A DNA stretch of 64,000 nt from Cardinalis cardinalis (taxonomy: Eukaryota > Chordata > Aves > Passeriformes > Cardinalidae), in assembly GCA_014549065.1 (NCBI GenBank), contig JACDOX010000061.1, forward strand, positions 2,222,279-2,286,278, given 5' to 3'. The number at the start of each line of letters is the position of its first letter. Within the stretch, counting starts at the first letter, position 1. A model generated the notes under the pieces. That model saw only the letters and a program-made list of their open reading frames with translations, ran no database searches and was not told the DNA's origin. The translations under genes and the position numbers were made by a program. This document shows, piece by piece, positions 50,301 to 61,280 of the stretch.

Positions 50301-52604
50301 GCCAAATCCCACCACCATGAAATGTTCCTATCACTGGCCTCTTACCCTTTCTCTCTTTAGGCAANGCAAACCCCCCTACATCTTTTGGGGGGGGGGGTTG
50401 GGTTTTTTTTTTAATATCTCAAGGCCACATACTTGAAAATTGGTCAACAAATTTGATTTAGTAATCTGTTCCCGTTTAACAAATATGCAGCCAGGTTTCG
50501 TGGCCAGCTGTTCTGTATCACTGCATGAATGGAGGGAAGGGAAACCATTTAAAACACATGAATGGTTTTAGGTTTTATTTTCACCAAAACCCCTTACAGG
50601 AGTGTTATAACTCGGTGCTAATTTTCTGGCCTCTTGACCTATATGTTTGGGTTGTGCAAAATATTATATCGTGAAGGAATAAGAGTGCCCCCCAGTTCAG
50701 AAAAAAAAAACCTAAAGTGCATTCTTAGCCTTAGCTCTCACAGCTGCCTCCTGACTTCATACACTTGAGTTATAAGTTTTGGATAAACTGGGATCCTACC
50801 CCTCAAGTTCTTCAAATTAAAAGCTGCATATGAAATAATATTAATTACACTGACCTTGAGCTGTGGCTTCAGCTATGTCAGTCTGTCCCTCTCTTCTGGT
50901 TAAGGGGTCAAAGAAATTCTAGAAGTGAATCACTTCCAAAAAATACATGAGCAATTGCAGAGNCAGATTATCTGGATGGGCATAAATTATTGGCTATTTT
51001 TATTACCTTGAAATCATTTTAAGTTATTTAGACACTCCTAAATGCAAGAAAAGACAATGAAGAAAATCTTATCAGTGAAAGAGCCGNCTTATCACTTGGA
51101 CATTCCTTTAAGCCCCAGAAGACAAGGCAAAGATGGATTTGGGATAAACCATTTTCCACTTTGATGGTGGGAAAACATCTCCTCCTTAAAAAAATAAAGC
51201 ATAAATGATCCAAAGATATTGCAATTCAGAAAGGAAAGGCAACATCAATGCTGGTGTCATGGAAAATGCAGAAGGACACCCCAAAGTTCCACATCGCACA
51301 GGAAAATGAGGTGCAAGAAAAGGACAAGGTTCTCCTTGCAGTGCAGTCAGTGCAAATTACTGAAGCAGAAGCAAAATTGCAGAAATGAGAACCAAAGTTG
51401 TTGAAGTATTTGGTTAAAGAAGGGCATAATAAAAATTTCCCAAATGTTCCTATTATATTTGACCAAGGCNGAAAACATTCCTTTTATTCATCAATATTGT
51501 AAACACAATATTTGATATATCTTTTTCTATCAGAAATAAGGAGAGACCATCCCTTCCTTGAAAAATTAGAGATCCACCAGTTACACACTGCAGGAATTAC
51601 CCACAGCAACAGAACTTCATACAATACTTCACTTCCTAGGAAAACATTACTGATTGCAAAGTGCATCTGCAAATGATGCCCATAAACAAGTGNCTTCATC
51701 CGTGTGCCTGGAGGATTTTCAAGTGCATCAGACAAGCAAATAGGGCTGCCTTCTGCCTGCTCTACAAGCCTTTTTTGAAAAAATAATCATGGACTATTTG
51801 GAGCATCCTCATCACCCCACCCTGGGAAAATGAGTTATTAAAAATGCTGGAATGCAATCTGTGTCAAAGGAGATGTTACATCAGTCCCCCTGGCCACCTG
51901 CTTTTTGTTGTTATTCACGTTCTCAGTAAAGCAAAAGAATGAAATACATAACCCAATGTCCTTGTCGTCAAATCTTCACTGTTATATATAGGATATTGCT
52001 GAGTGGTTTATGGCTACTGCTGTTTCCTCAACAGACACTGCCCAACACAGAGGTGCAAGCACTGGTCTGTAAAACACAGCGACCACTGGAGCAGCTCAGC
52101 CACACCACTCAGCTCTTTCTGCCCTCCCNGTCCATCCCATCCATCACTCTGTTCATTACTGGTTGACTCATCATTTTCCAACTGGTTTTGGGTTTTCACA
52201 AGGCACAGCTCCTCCCGCACACGCTGATCAGTTCAGAGTCTGCCTCTCATCTTTCTTCTCACAAGTAGTTACAGCNTGGTATTTTTGTATCCAATTATGA
52301 AGAAAGATGAGAATGAAATGGGAAATAAAAAAGTGACAGGTGGAATTACAGAACAAAATGGTATTGTATGCTTGCTTGATGCTAATTGGTTTTCTTAACT
52401 GTTTAAAGTCTGGAGCACAGCATAAAATAACCCAGCAGTAGTTGTCTGCTAGCCATTTTAGACACAATTTTTGTCAATTTAATCAACTTTGTGGCANCTC
52501 TAATACATTTTGGCTGCTGAGGATCTCAACAGACACACCACAGACAACCTCTATGGCAGACAGAATGGGGCATGAAAGAGCAAACAAATGCTTTTATGCA
52601 ANAC
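50301..52604. other. Unique non-coding DNA, no gene seen
   Basis: No frame above 83 codons and no known similarity. Apart from the G11 run annotated separately, nothing is recognised. Confidence 0.55.
50387..50402 (+). repeat. G11 run with adjacent GGG (G-quadruplex capable)
   Basis: Eleven guanines (50387-50397), then TT and GGG, followed by a long T run. The G11 can supply three of four G-tracts. Homopolymer length may be an assembly estimate. Confidence 0.7.
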
Positions 52605-52700
52605 AAAATGAGAAGTTCTGGATTTAGTGAGGTTTCCTTTTTTTTTTTCCTTAGCTTACAAAAGTGGCAATATTTAACTGTTCAATAAATGAGCTAAAGG
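52605..52700 (+). repeat. Unassigned dispersed repeat, copy A
   Basis: This stretch aligns with 58698-58785. Shared blocks are AAAATG, GATTT(A/G)GTG, then GCTTA(C/T)AAAAGTGG and AATATTTAACTGTT, and both end in CTAAA. Between the blocks copy A has a longer T run. Identity by eye is about three quarters over 90 bases. Two copies 6 kb apart in one orientation suggest an interspersed repeat family that I cannot name. It has no open frame. Confidence 0.65.
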
Positions 52701-53987
52701 TTCAGCACTCCTGAGCACCACCATTACCAGTAATTTATATTTCCTTTATGTGTTCCTGTGCAATGTTATTGATAGAAACTTTTAAAGTCAGCTCAGCCGC
52801 AACTGCAGACAGGTCACTGCCAAGGAGCAAGTGGAAATGAGAACAGCCAAGTGACAGCACACCAAAGTGATATCCTACAACTGATTCATTCCTCAGTACA
52901 CATTGTCTGGAATAAAGACTCACTGAGAGTGACCTAAAGCTGTAAAAATCTCCATGCACCAAAAATTATGATGTTAATGTCGTTCTGCTGCTCATTTCAG
53001 TACTAGAAGTTACAGAAGATAAGGAGGTGGGGGAAGAAAGAGAATAAACTTTTAAATTACCTTAGACACCTAACCAGATTTTCAGTTTAGGCTTCAGAAG
53101 CAAGCTGGGTAATAATCCTAAAATCAGCATTTTCTCTGGAGGATTATATTATGAAATAATAGACATAAGCCAAATAATAGCTATCAACTTCTATGGAACT
53201 TTGTGAAACTCATCTCATTCACATTTGAAAGCACTCTCAGATCCAGACAGCCACCACAAAAAGGAACAGTTAAAATTGAGCACTTTGGGCTTAATTTATG
53301 ATCCCAGCTACAGCTTTTGGGANGCTGTACATTAGTTGTATATACGCTTTTACATATTTCTAAGAAAAATGGTCCTCAGAAGATGATGAATAGCATGCCT
53401 TACCAGAAAATATATGACAGGTTCTAAAAATGGTACATTTTTAAATTGGTATTTATACTTGCTCTGATCCTCTGAGATGTATATTGAAATCTGTAATACA
53501 AACAGCAAAGGGCATTCCAAGACAAGCAAATTAAAATGAATACTGCATCATTCTCTCCTGTCCTATTATTGTAAGTTCTCAGGAGGCCTACAAAAATTTG
53601 TATGTAAACTAAAAATGTATGTAAATCTAGTAAAAGTTACTTTAGAAAACCCTAATCTTTTATTAGATCACAGTGTAACTGATGTTCAAAATAAGAAGTT
53701 AGGGCTATTATCACAATATACAAACAGAGTCTGTGATAGACTATCACTAGCATGCTGTGTCTTTATAACATTTTACATTGTGCTCTCCTACATATATTAC
53801 AATGTATATATCACCATCAATTCAGGATGAAAGAACTTTATTTTTTTTTAGAAACTAATACCATGCCCATCTCTAAGAAAGAGCTATTTATCACCATCTG
53901 ATAAAACCACTGCTCATTCTTAGCCTCTTGGCAGTAGCTTTTACTCTTTCCTCCTGGGCTGCTGTTCTCAGGTAATAACCTGGGCCT
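52701..53987. other. Unique non-coding DNA, no gene seen
   Basis: AT-rich sequence with short TATA-like strings near 53780-53815. No gene, repeat or structured element is recognised. Confidence 0.55.
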
Positions 53988-54715
53988 GGGCAGGACCTCC
54001 CCAGCCTTGGAATCTTTAGTAGTGCCAGACCCCCCTAACATCTGTCTAGCCTGCTCTGGAAACCCTCTGATGAAGTCTGCATCATTACTCAATTCCCCCT
54101 GTGGTTAGAAAGTTTTCCTCCCAGTCATCCTAATGCATCTTGGCTGAAAATTAAATTGGTTTCTTTTGAATTCCCTCAAGTGGAAGGAGAACAATAAGCA
54201 CCAGCCTTTGCATAACTTTCTCATATTGGAAAGACTATCACCATGATTTCTCAGTAGGTTTATCAGTTCCCACAACTTTTCTTCATAGATCATGTTCTAT
54301 AAATTTCAGATTTTCCTGTCACCCTCCACTCAATTTGATATGCTTTCTTGATATGTAAAATACGGTGCCCAGTGTAGTTCTTTAGCTGTGCACATTCCAC
54401 TGCAATTTTTTTTCCCCACAAGAAAATTACGTGTGACAAAACCAAAAGCTGAAATCAGGACAATTCAGCAACATCTTACCCCTTTCCCCAGGCTAGTTAT
54501 TCTTTCAGAGAAAGAAGTCAGATGGATTTGCAGAGAACAAATCACTTCAATCTTACATTACCTTTTACAACCCTCTTATCATCTGAATAGTTAGAAAGAC
54601 TTTTTTTTAAGACTTGTTCCAGTGTATTTTCAGGAACAGTGATTGGGCTGACTTGTTTATAAATTCCAGAACCCTTGTTTTTCTCCTTTGAAAAAGGTAC
54701 ATANAACACTTACAC
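53988..54715 (-). mobile_element. CR1 LINE relic, internally deleted
   Basis: Read on the minus strand, this matches the 3' half of a CR1 retrotransposon. From 54715 downwards come remnants of reverse transcriptase block 2 (the NYRPVSL region, about 54640-54690), then a segment around 54500-54540, then a decayed LDFSKAFDT-like palm start (54459-54442). The sequence then jumps to the C-terminal part, where TGGGCACCGTATTTT (54371-54357) corresponds to the conserved FWAP region. A reading frame at 54293-54105 starts MIYEEKLWEL, close to the CR1 MTYEGRLKKL pattern. The 3' UTR-like tail near 54030 resembles CTGTCTAACCTGCTCT. The stretch between palm start and FWAP, including the catalytic xxDD box, is missing. 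No 3' terminal octamer repeat is seen. The family is known from birds and reptiles; the boundaries are approximate. Confidence 0.8.
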
Positions 54716-57700
54716 TTTTTTTATGATTATGTCTTCCCTCATCCTCTCAATTGTCAGAATATAATTTAGCATTTGCTGAACAGAAACCCATGCTGGTGTT
54801 TCATTCCTATGAAATTGAATGATTGATGGACTTATTCTAGGAACTTCCTAGAGAGAGGGTTAGATAGCTAAAAATTCAAAATGAATACACAGAAGCCATC
54901 CAGCTCCCCACTCCAAGCAAATCCAGAGGTGAAGGTTCCCACGGCAGGTCAGGCAGTACTCACATACTTGGTGACACCCAGCTCTGCTTCCTGGCTTTGC
55001 ACATTCAAGAATGAGTAAATTCATGGAGTTGAATTGTCAGAAGAATAAGTATAGAGGGGAAAAATACTCCTAAAGATGCCAGAGTGTGCAGCTTCAAGGG
55101 ATTGGAGAGTCCAGTGATAGCTTCCAGCAGCTGACAGTTATCAGGTGGGTTTTCCTAAAAAGTAGTGTCTTACCAATGCAGTNCAAGGAATACATCACCA
55201 AATCCTGGCTTATTGGAAAGAAAAAAGGGAAGAATTCAGAGCTGAGGAATACTAGCGGAGTCCAAAAGCTTTGACTTTGGGGTTTTATGCTCATTACTAT
55301 AACATTTCAACATGTTTTCTTCTATCCAACACATTTCTTGAACTGACTTCCAGCCTGGTTGCTCCTCGAGTGCACAGCATATAGTTCACACTGTTTGACT
55401 ATTGTAAATACACATCACTTCCAAATAAACTCATAAGCACTCAAGAACTGGCATGTATGACAGCTCTTCAGAGCCCCTAAAGTTGTAAACACACTGATAC
55501 AAACAACAACTAACAAGCTATGGATCACTCCTGAGGTGGAGTGCANAGACTGCCACAAAAAAATAATGCAAATGCCATTTTCTGAGTTGCAAGGGAATTC
55601 AATTACCCTTCTCTGTTCTCCCACAGTATCACCCTGCCAGTGCCTCACAAATACCACTGCAAGGTCACACCTCAGTCAACACAGCTGTCAATCCTTCTGT
55701 NTCCCAAGGAACAGGGGAGGGAAGTGAGAACCAGAGCCAGGGACCTGGTCCCACCCTTGCCACCCATTCCCCACCGTGTTTCTAGCAGTGGGATGGAAAC
55801 ATCACTGAAGTTGTTGAGTTCCACACGTGCAGGGCTAAGGTTCCACATGTGCAGTTATAAGGTTCCACATGTAAGGCGGTTGCAGGATGGGTCACAGGTT
55901 TGTGCTTAGTTGAAGGGAAATTTCCACTAGTAGTGAAAGGCAGGCAAATTGAAATTTTTAGCAAGCATTAAGTGCCCTTGGAAATAAATTGCTGTCTTTG
56001 TGAGCTGCCCCATCTGAAGAGTTGCAAGGTACCACAGGGAAAAAAAGTGTTTATGAAGAGCTGATTCATGTTTTATGTCACTTGTGCACTAACTAACTAA
56101 AGACTATTATCTTCTGAAATTATGGAAAGNGGGAGGATAGTTTTAGTAATTATTGGCTACACAGGCCACTGAAAGAAAGTATGTTTCTCTGGGTACAACT
56201 AATTCTGCTTGTGGTTTCAGAGACCCCTGCCAATATATATTTCAATAATATATACATTACGAACTGCTACAGCTGGCAAGGTGTACCTGTGCTGTCTATT
56301 CCAGGGAAGGATTTTGCTGCCTATTCAAAATGAATAGATTCAGAAGTGGAATCCAGCATGGAAAATGAAGGAAGGTCAGGGGAAGGGTAATATTTATGGA
56401 AGATTGAGCATTTTAGTGTGCTACTGGCTTCAGGGTCTGCACTCCCTAAAAACACGGGGTTTTATGCACTGGAGTGCTGAGCAGACAGAGTGTAAGTGAA
56501 GCATTTGTTTGAACCTTCACTAACAGGCAGTTGCTTAGTATTCAACAGAGAAAAGAAAAGGAACTTCTACATTTTATGTTGCTCCAGAGCAACAGAAATA
56601 TTTTACCCAAATAAGCAACCCAATGAAGGCTTTTCAATCAACAAGAGCAGAGTCCTCTGAAACACACCTTGGTGCTGGCACTCGTATGGCAGATGCATCT
56701 TTCTGGAATGTCAGCGTTGGGGGTCAGCATGGAACAAGCGCATGGACAGCTGTGAGAGCTCTAAAGGAGGGATCCAGTGCACCAGAGGGCTGTAACATGG
56801 GTCTGAGGGCTTGAGACAGACATGGGGGCAGGTACTTGATACCATTCAAGAACTGCCAGCCACAATGAAGATGCAGATAAACCATGAGAGTTAACACTCC
56901 ATGGCTGAATTCTGGAAATACATGAGTGCTAGTGAGCTGAAANATGTGGGAGAACTATGCAGTGCCAACAGCTGCCTGGTTCAAATGTGTAAATCTAACA
57001 GGACTACAAAAAAGTCTCATCCTGGTGTGACCAACCATTCATTGGACCAACATTTGTGTCCTGAGCAGACCTAGCCTGTAAACAACATTAACTTTCCATG
57101 TTGGTAGTCAAATGTGTGTGCTCAAAGACTGAATGGATGTGAATTCTACACAACAGAACCTCTTTTCTACACCTACAGAGCCATTTTGATAGAAAAGAGG
57201 ATGAAAATACAAAGTCNTGTAAATAAATATGTAAAACTGTCCTTACTAGCAGCCAGAAGAAAACAATTTTCAGAGCTTCCAATTATCAGTCTTTAAGCAT
57301 TAAACTCATGGGTGGGAAGACAGAGGGGAAGCAGCACAACAAAGTAAAAACAGTGACCCTAANAAAACCCTTGCAGATTGCAGCAAGGAAACCCATGGAC
57401 TGGGTAAGAATGAGAAGGAATTGAAGCACTTTTCCTCNTCATAGCACAGTGCTTTGGGAGCCTATGCAAAGCACATGAACACATCACCCCTGCTCTTCCA
57501 CACCCTTCCAAGGGCTGAGGCCTCCCACAAACATTTTTAGGATGACAGTGGCCAAAAAATAATAACAACTTGCATATTTCCTCAATGGCTCTTCCAGAGT
57601 TTTTNCTAATATCAGTTAATCACAAGTGGACTACACCCTGTATTTCCTAACCCCAACTTAGAACTGATTTTTGTCTTGATTAATTCAATGATCAGACTTG

Positions 57701-58697
57701 TATTCACTTTAGCTGGAACATATTGGACCTCTGACTCCTCAGACTTATTTTCATGTGCCTGGGAGCAAAATTCCAGTTATATATCTATATTCACTCTGCA
57801 GCTCCTCTTTCCATATCAGGCATAACTTTGTTCACATCCACAAACCTCCCCAAGCAAGAAATGAGCAGTGCTCCAAGGTTCAAGGATATAAAAGCAGGTC
57901 CTGCTCCCTGCTCTGTTTCTATGCACATTTTTTTTCCTGTAGTATATAAAGTGACTTACAGGAAGCTACCAGTAGTGGAAAGTTGTAATTCATNGGAAAA
58001 GAATCTGTGCTTTAACGAACTGGCACCTTCTTACTGGATCTCAAATAGTATATCACTTAATGCAATTATTCTATGTCTCCTGGTCATCACATGGTCTTGG
58101 GGAAATCAGATTTTTAATATTGAGTGTGTAAGGATTCTATGGAATTACAGACTGTACAGAACTATTCTTGTCTGCATAACCAAACCCCTCACCAGAAACA
58201 AGCAATTTTTAAAAATTATGATCCATCCTCCATTTCACACATACATACATAAAAATAAAATGCAATAAGCATTCTTTGGGATGGTTGCTTACCCAAAACA
58301 CGCCAGACAATTACACGGTATGCTGTTTTAATTAGAAACTCTCCCTCTCAACAGGTCCTATTTGAAATGTGTGACACTCCTCTTTACCCCATGGCTGGAG
58401 TAGAATTGTATTACAATCACATCCCCAGTCAAAGAACATTGCCATTTTTNCCTAGATCAGACACCTGCTATCAATTTGAATGGTATCTGATTGAATATTT
58501 GTGCAGGAAGGACAAGAATCAATTATTCATGAGTACTAAACAATAGACTGTATAAACACAGTTCATGAACCTGAATCCTTTACAACCTAGCTTATCTTTG
58601 ATACATTTATAAGGGCAGTCACATCTTTTAAACAACTGACATATCTGAGGCCCCCAAAAAAGGGAGGGATAAAACAGGAAACACGTTTTTGTTAAAG
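54716..58697. other. Non-coding DNA with a 171-codon open frame
   Basis: Up to about 54790 the sequence may still be decayed CR1. The frame 57753-58268 on the plus strand starts at ATG and runs 171 codons with one n. It shows no domain or signal peptide I recognise, has one hydrophobic stretch around residues 100-112, and no upstream promoter is evident. I do not annotate it as a gene. The rest is unique AT-rich sequence. Confidence 0.5.
55818..55875. repeat. 22-bp minisatellite, 2.6 copies, E-box in each
   Basis: Units start at 55818, 55840 and 55862 and each begins GTTCCACA. The first contains the perfect E-box CACGTG, the second CACATGTG, the third (truncated) CACATGTAAG. The first two units are 22 bases each and differ at a few positions, so the array is not brand-new. 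Confidence 0.9.
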
Positions 58698-58785
58698 AAA
58701 ATGTGAGGTGTTTTGATTTGGTGGAGTTTCTGTTCTTTTTGCTTATAAAAGTGGTAATATTTAACTGTTTAACAAAATTTAACTA
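58698..58785 (+). repeat. Unassigned dispersed repeat, copy B
   Basis: Homologous to 52605-52700 in the same orientation. The best-conserved part is GCTTATAAAAGTGG then TAATATTTAACTGTTTAA (58741-58772). A GTGTTTTGATTTGGTGGAG block upstream aligns with GTTCTGGATTTAGTGAGG of copy A. Family unknown. Confidence 0.65.
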
Positions 58786-59323
58786 AATATCTTATGTGAC
58801 AGACATTTCCCTGAGACTCCCAGCTCACATTCTGCTGAACCAGGTCATNTGGGTAATTTAACTGAACACAAAAATATTTACAACTATTGCATTCTTATCC
58901 ATGAGTCTTGTACNAGTTTTGGACTCCTACCTGTTCTTGGAAATTTAGCAGAACAAAANATTTTGAGGTTCTTCCTGTCACTAGGTCTTCTCCATTGCAG
59001 GAACCTGTGTTGTTTCCCTGGCAGCTTCATCCCTTTTAGGTTTCCAGCACAGTTCAATTGAGCTCAGCTGGCTCTGCAGTGCTGATCTGGTTGGATTCAT
59101 GCCAGCTGAAATCCTGCACCTTGGTGTCTCAGCTGAGCGTGGCAATACAAACGTGGCTGATGTCAGATCCACACATCCAGGAAAAATGCAATCCTGACAT
59201 CATAGTGGAATGATACAGTAGAGACCAGTAAATAATGTATTCTGTTAAGAAAATGTCCTCTCTCCAAACAAGGCTGTTAATGTTGCTGTCATGTTTAATA
59301 TATTTTTATGTGTACTCNTTTTA
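58786..59323. other. Non-coding DNA upstream of the ERVL-type LTR
   Basis: A 63-codon minus-strand frame (58981-59172) lies in a slightly GC-richer stretch. Nothing recognisable is present. Confidence 0.5.
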
Positions 59324-59328
59324 TTTTC
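59324..59328. repeat. 5' target-site duplication of solo LTR
   Basis: TTTTC precedes the LTR and is repeated exactly at 59913-59917. It is a low-complexity pentamer, so the match alone would be weak, but it coincides with both LTR ends. Confidence 0.75.
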
Positions 59329-59912
59329 TGGGCTGGTTTTGCCCAGAGTTGAGCTTGTTTTCTTCACAGTAGATGGTATGGGCTGTGTTTNGGCNTGGTG
59401 CTGAAAACAGTGNTNATAATTCAGGGATGTTTTTNTTATTTCTGAGCAGAACTTACACAGAGTCAAGGCCTTTCTGCTCCTCACCCCACCAGTGAGGAGA
59501 TTGGGTAGGATACAAGGGATTGTGAGGGGACACAGCTGGAACAGCTGATCCCAACTGACCCAAGGGATATTCCAAGTCATTTGGAAACATATTCCAGCAT
59601 ATAAAACTGAGGGAAGAAGNAGGAAGGGGGTATGTTTTGTGTTCTGACATTTGTCTTCCCAAGACANTGTNGCACNTGATGGAGCCCTGCTTTCCTGGGA
59701 ATGGCTGGACACCTGCCTGCCATGGGAAGTGATGAATGAATTCCTTATTTTGCTTTGCTTGCTTGTGTGGCTTTTGCTTTACCTATTAAAATTATCCCAA
59801 CACACAATATTTCACACTTTTATTCTTCCAATTCTCTNCCCCATTCCACTGATGGGGGAGGGAGAGACCAGTTGTGTGATNTTTATTTGCCAACTGGGGT
59901 TAAACCACAACA
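59329..59912 (+). mobile_element. Solo LTR, ERVL-type endogenous retrovirus
   Basis: The 584-bp segment begins TGGGCTGGTTTTGCC and ends GGGGTTAAACCACAACA. I recognise it as a widespread bird LTR whose intact copies start TGTGCTGGTTTTGG and end CCACRACA. In plus orientation a TATA box TATAAAA lies at 59600-59606 and an ATTAAA polyadenylation signal at 59785-59790, so U3, R and U5 are in the expected order. It is flanked by 5-bp duplications TTTTC, the size known for ERVL integrases. No internal region or partner LTR is present, so it is a solo LTR. It holds 11 single n characters, several at positions that would be CpG in the family. The 155-codon antisense frame 59712-59245 is a shadow. Confidence 0.9.
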
Positions 59913-59917
59913 TTTTC
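59913..59917. repeat. 3' target-site duplication of solo LTR
   Basis: TTTTC follows directly after the terminal CA of the LTR and matches the 5' copy exactly. Confidence 0.75.
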
Positions 59918-60059
59918 TTATGGCAATGGTTTATACTTCAATGTTTAAAGCATGTGACATTCTGGAATTACAGCATCTATATTTAAAGTTCCAAGATTAT
60001 AGCTTCTAGTGGTGAGTGCTTGAACTCTCATGAAATACAATTTGATTTAAAAATCAATC

Positions 60060-60720
60060 CTCCGATTGAGTTTAAAAAGGCACCTAGTGCTGTTTATTTG
60101 TTTTTATGGAAAATAATACAGGCAATTAATTTCTTTCATACCTTAAGTGTCTGAGTTATGAAAGCCCATAATGCAACATGGCATGCTTGATGAATAACAG
60201 CTGAGGTGATTCAGTTTAGAGGAAGTGATTGGCAGTTAGTGATTTTGATAAAAACTTGTGTGATACACAACAGGCACCTCAGCTGTACAGCTGAATCACT
60301 GAAAACAAATGCAGACTGAATAAAATTTCTATCATGTGAAGTTTTATGCTGGCGAGTCAGATAGAAGGAGAAGGATGTAATTCTTTCCTAGATCTAGTAG
60401 CTGCTGCTTTAAGAAAAGAAATGACAAGGTTATGGGTTCTCCCTCTGCCATGCACCTCCTTCATAAATTTTAGCATTAAATTATAAATAAAACATATGAG
60501 GACTCAGCTCAACGAGAAATATGTCTGGACTTTGGCACTGTAAAGGTCTGCACAAATCCATACAAGCTGCTTAACATTGATTTTCTTTGGCGTCTTTCGC
60601 AGCCCTATGCGGGCTTCGCAGTGGAAAAGGCAGACATGTCTTTTATTGTATCAGGCCCTTTGCCATTAATTACAGACATGCCTCTCCTTAATGACTGGGC
60701 ACAACTGGCCTGTTGATCCC
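60060..60720. promoter_or_regulatory. Candidate enhancer with paired E-box inverted repeats
   Basis: ACAGCTGAGGTGATTCAG (60197-60214) is echoed in reverse complement by CACCTCAGCTGT (60275-60286) and CTGAATCAC (60291-60299), which together centre on CAGCTG E-boxes. The block also holds CAATTAATTTC (near 60122), TTAATTACAGACATG (near 60666) and the CpG-retaining run GGCGTCTTTCGCAGCC to GCGGGCTTCGC (about 60589-60620). It is free of simple repeats and transposons. The pattern resembles a deeply conserved non-coding element; there is no alignment to prove it. Confidence 0.38.
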
Positions 60721-61163
60721 CTGGCTGGATCACCAGAGGATGGAATCAACAGCACAGATGGGGACTGTGGGCCATTTGCTATTCCTGGCCTCCCTCTTCT
60801 CCCCATCCTCTTCGCTCTTTGCCAACGGGAGCTCGGGGCTGGAACCCCAATGGGCCAAATTTTCCTCACTCCCCTCTCCTTCTGCACCAGTTTCATCAAA
60901 GCAAAAGTAAGCCAGCANACATCTCCACTCACCTTCAAGCAGAGGTCAGTGGGGAAAGCAGGAGGAAAGACTCATCTTTCATACACCCAGAAGTGAAAAA
61001 CTCCACGGCAAAGCCAATATTAACTTCTCGCTCAATGTGGAGAGCTAACCAAACTGCCTGAGTCTGCAGAACTGAGTGGAAAAGTTGAAAAAAATTAAAA
61101 ATAAAAAGTTTTGCTTGTGGTATTTTCACATCTTCACTCTGGCGCTAGCTAGAAAAGTAAATG
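60721..61163. other. Non-coding DNA, no gene seen
   Basis: Overlapping frames of 90-101 codons on both strands (60666-60996) reflect composition. Nothing else is recognised. Confidence 0.5.
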
Positions 61164-61280
61164 GTCTTGGTGGTTGGTGCACAGGGCCAGGAGTGAGGAG
61201 CCCTGGGCTCTATTCATACCTCTGCTACTGACTCACTGAAGCAAACTGCACAAAATTCTTGAAAAGCATTCGTTAATTTT
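61164..61280 (+). mobile_element. MIR-like tRNA-derived SINE relic
   Basis: The string TGGTTGGTGCACAGGGCCAG, then GAGTGAGGAGCCCTGGGCTC, then TATTC and CTCTGCTACTGACTCACTG follows the order of the MIR/CORE-SINE body, whose consensus contains a GGTT...GCAC box, CCTGGGTTCTATTCC and CTCTGCCACTGACT. The part after 61245 is more decayed. It is a short 5'/core fragment without tail or target duplications. Such SINE relics survive at low density in birds. A weak MIR 3'-like string (ACTAAATGGGCATTAAATAC near 61574) may be a second fragment. Confidence 0.65.

Noticed and set aside
59245..59712. 155-codon minus-strand open frame
   Set aside because: It runs antisense through the solo LTR and is full of n codons; it is a shadow of the repeat.
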